Source: Lachnospiraceae bacterium (GTDB lineage Bacteria > Bacillota > Clostridia > Lachnospirales > Lachnospiraceae). Taken from it: 7,669 bases of DNA. The position numbers and the translations under genes were made by a program. Shown in pieces: positions 5,915-7,669 of the stretch (the first letter of the stretch is position 1; each line of letters opens with the position of its first letter). Location of the stretch: NCBI GenBank assembly GCA_003488965.1, contig DNJW01000156.1:1-7669 (forward strand), read 5' to 3'. Below the pieces are notes generated by a model. The model was not told the origin of the DNA and did not search any database. It saw only the letters and a program-made list of their open reading frames with translations.

Positions 5915-5954
5915 GGTTCGGGTGTTGCCGGACAGACCTTTTGACACTCGAACC
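5915..5954. other. Hairpin between convergent genes
   Basis: GGTTCGGGTGT (5915-5925) pairs with ACACTCGAACC (5944-5954) over 11 positions, one of them G-T, with an 18-nt loop. It lies one base beyond the stop codon of the minus-strand gene. Neither strand has a T-run directly after the stem, so it is not a classic intrinsic terminator. It could protect the 3' end of the minus-strand mRNA or serve as a factor-dependent end. Confidence 0.6.
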
Positions 5955-5955
5955 T

Positions 5956-7560
5956 TCATAGAGAATCTCTTTTGATAAAGGGAACCAGAAGATAAAAAGG
6001 GAGGGCGTATGCCAGGGAATAGGCATAGCGGAATTCTGAGGAAACGGGTGTTGCAGCCAGCAGGGTAAGGATAACTGCCAGTCCGGGAAGAAATAGGATA
6101 CAGCGGGAGACTTGTTTTTTGGCGAGGATGACGGCAATGCATCCGAGCAGTGCCCAAAGCATGGCTCCCATACTGAAAAGGAGTCCGTAAAGAGGAAGCA
6201 TATCGCCCAGTTTTTGAAGAATTTCTTTTAATTTGACGATAAAAGGACCTCCGATGAGAGGCTGGCTTGTAACTCCTGTTTCGTTGGCAATAATGCCGTC
6301 AATATCTCCTACAGTATAGGAAACATCCGGATACCAGTATCCTATGGTCTGGTCGATATAGGCCCGCAGATAGGAGCCGGGGTATTTGAGACCAAGGGCA
6401 AGCCAAAGCCTGAAATATTCCCCCTTATGGGCTGTCAGATAATCCAGGTCTCCTGCCCGTAACAGTTCTTTCATGTTGTCGGCAAATCCCGGTGCATACA
6501 AGTCCTTGATATAAGTGGTATCTATGACTTTATGAACGCTGTCCCATTGCTCCTGCGTCAGTTCTTTGTCTTCGCAGATGACCCTTGCTGTCTGTTGGAG
6601 GGGAATACAGATGGATTCGGCAAAATCCGGCTGTGTTACCTGGAAAGCATTCATAACAGGTATTTTTACAATAAGTACGGCGGCAAGAACCGTAAGATGC
6701 AGGGTCAGCGCTAATTTCAAATGACGGCGGAACGCATAGAAAAGAAAGGGGAGGGAAAACAAAAAGGCATACCAGCCGTTGGAGCGGAATAGGCATATCA
6801 TAATCCCGGAAAGAACATAAATAGTACCGGAAAGCGTCAGTTCTGATTTGGAACATTCCGGATAGAAAAAAAGCAGCCGGGCTAATGCAACAGTAAAAAG
6901 GGAAATGGCTCCGGAAAACATAACATCTTTCCATACGGTAACGGCAAAAACAGCATGATAGGGAAGGAGAGCATAAAAAGCAGTAATCAGGTAACAGATA
7001 TTGTTTTTTACACCCAGTTTTAGGAGCGTGGCAATCAGCCATGCTGCGCATGCCGCCATAAAGCACATTTGAAATATGGTAAAAAAGGCAAGAGAAGAAT
7101 TGGGGTTTCCGGTCAGGAGAAAGCCCAAGCAGTAAAAAAACTTTATGACCATGGTGTGTGCCCACGGGTGGTGGTTGCTGTATGGAATCATGGCAAGCAC
7201 TTGCTCTAGCTGATTGATGCTGTCCGGCGTCATAACGGCAGGATATTCATACAGAAAATAAGGAAACCAGCCCAGCATACAGGCGAAAAAGCAAAAAAGC
7301 GGAATATGCTTGACTTGTTTGGAATTTTCTGTCAAAGTATAAGGAACTGCAAGGATAAGCAGCAAAGACAGCGAATGGTAAATCAGAAAAAAGAAGCCGG
7401 TTCCGCATGCTGTCAGGATGATGAAACGGAAAAGCAGGCTGTCCAGTCCTTCCGTTAAGGATGGGGATTCGGCCAGCAGAAATAATGCAGTGAAAAGCAA
7501 GGAAAAAATCAGGGCAATGATAGCGGTATGTTTTGTAAATACTTTGTTTTTTTCTGTCAT
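5956..7560 (-). CDS. Multispanning membrane protein, GT-C glycosyltransferase-like (probably DUF6020)
   Basis: This 534-residue integral membrane protein has roughly 11 hydrophobic segments. A larger hydrophilic stretch lies at residues ~300-440, broken by few hydrophobic residues. Landmarks typical of GT-C transferases, which use lipid-linked sugars at the outer membrane face, are an acidic motif in the first large loop (EYPAVMTPDS, residues 105-114), HHPW (130-133), VWKDVMF (209-215), FRSNGWY (258-264) and SSEFRYAYS (507-515) before the last helix. From memory the order fits DUF6020 membrane proteins of Firmicutes; I could not check this. The ATG at 7560 has only a modest ribosome site, GGAAG (7565-7569), four bases away. 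A cell envelope or surface polymer role is inference. No glycan genes are visible beside it, and it converges on the importer operon. Confidence 0.85.
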   Translation of the reverse strand: MTEKNKVFTKHTAIIALIFSLLFTALFLLAESPSLTEGLDSLLFRFIILTACGTGFFFLIYHSLSLLLILAVPYTLTENSKQVKHIPLFCFFACMLGWFPYFLYEYPAVMTPDSINQLEQVLAMIPYSNHHPWAHTMVIKFFYCLGFLLTGNPNSSLAFFTIFQMCFMAACAAWLIATLLKLGVKNNICYLITAFYALLPYHAVFAVTVWKDVMFSGAISLFTVALARLLFFYPECSKSELTLSGTIYVLSGIMICLFRSNGWYAFLFSLPFLFYAFRRHLKLALTLHLTVLAAVLIVKIPVMNAFQVTQPDFAESICIPLQQTARVICEDKELTQEQWDSVHKVIDTTYIKDLYAPGFADNMKELLRAGDLDYLTAHKGEYFRLWLALGLKYPGSYLRAYIDQTIGYWYPDVSYTVGDIDGIIANETGVTSQPLIGGPFIVKLKEILQKLGDMLPLYGLLFSMGAMLWALLGCIAVILAKKQVSRCILFLPGLAVILTLLAATPVSSEFRYAYSLAYALPFYLLVPFIKRDSL

Positions 7561-7669
7561 TTAACTTCCATATCTGCCTATAATATAAAAATAGGGCAGG
7601 AAATAAGATAGGAATCAGAATATTTCTGGCAGAGAGCCCGCATGCCCGCATGATACACCAAAGAGAGAG
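7561..7669 (-). other. Upstream region of the GT-C-like gene
   Basis: On the minus strand there is a -10-like TATTAT (plus positions 7580-7585) without a good -35 box. The same stretch can form a bulged hairpin, CTGCCTAT (7574-7581) with ATAGGGCAG (7591-7599). GCCCGCAT is tandemly duplicated at 7636-7643 and 7644-7651. A minus-strand frame is open to the window edge but runs on into the GT-C-like gene in another frame, so I do not call a gene from it. Confidence 0.3.

Noticed and set aside
7247..7651. 134-residue minus-strand ORF overlapping the start of the GT-C-like gene
   Set aside because: It has no ribosome site and overlaps a clearly conserved membrane protein by more than 300 bases in another frame.

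Overview
The window looks like chromosome of a low-to-mid GC Firmicute, most likely a gut Lachnospiraceae (Clostridia). The grounds are strong AGGAGG-type ribosome sites, an Ala/Glu-rich lipoprotein linker, typical clostridial transporter proteins, and a His/Cys-repeat surface protein of a style I associate from memory with that family. No tRNA, rRNA, CRISPR array, transposase or phage gene is visible.

Layout. Positions 1-443 hold no convincing complete protein gene but are rich in signals: a long-range RNA helix closing 1-115, a clean intrinsic terminator (153-193), a good sigma-A promoter (195-224), and a second probable terminator (262-305) that would make a short RNA or an attenuated leader. 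Next is a 928-residue secreted, membrane-anchored protein (444-3230). Its outside part carries two arrays with exact periods: about nine 19-residue His-x-His/Cys units and nine 14-residue Cys-Gly-Lys units. These are followed by Ig-like segments, a charged linker with a 15-bp tandem repeat, one transmembrane helix and an 88-residue C-terminal domain. Its function is unknown, and it is the most unusual gene here.

Positions 3231-3444 are a regulatory region. A palindrome resembling an ArgR box abuts a promoter (3256-3284), and a ~100-bp near-complete inverted repeat (3317-3419) falls in the predicted 5' untranslated region. They precede a complete polar amino acid ABC importer: binding lipoprotein (3445-4338), a strong internal terminator (4383-4411), permease (4456-5157) and ATPase (5144-5866, overlapping the permease end). 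The internal terminator probably makes the binding protein more abundant than the membrane parts. The operon ends at a terminator at 5873-5901.

On the opposite strand and convergent is a 534-residue multispanning membrane protein (5956-7560) resembling GT-C-fold glycosyltransferases, probably the DUF6020 type. A hairpin lies between the two converging genes. The last ~110 bases hold only its leader and an 8-bp tandem duplication.

The importer genes clearly act together. No functional link between the importer, the repeat protein and the GT-C-like protein can be shown from the sequence.
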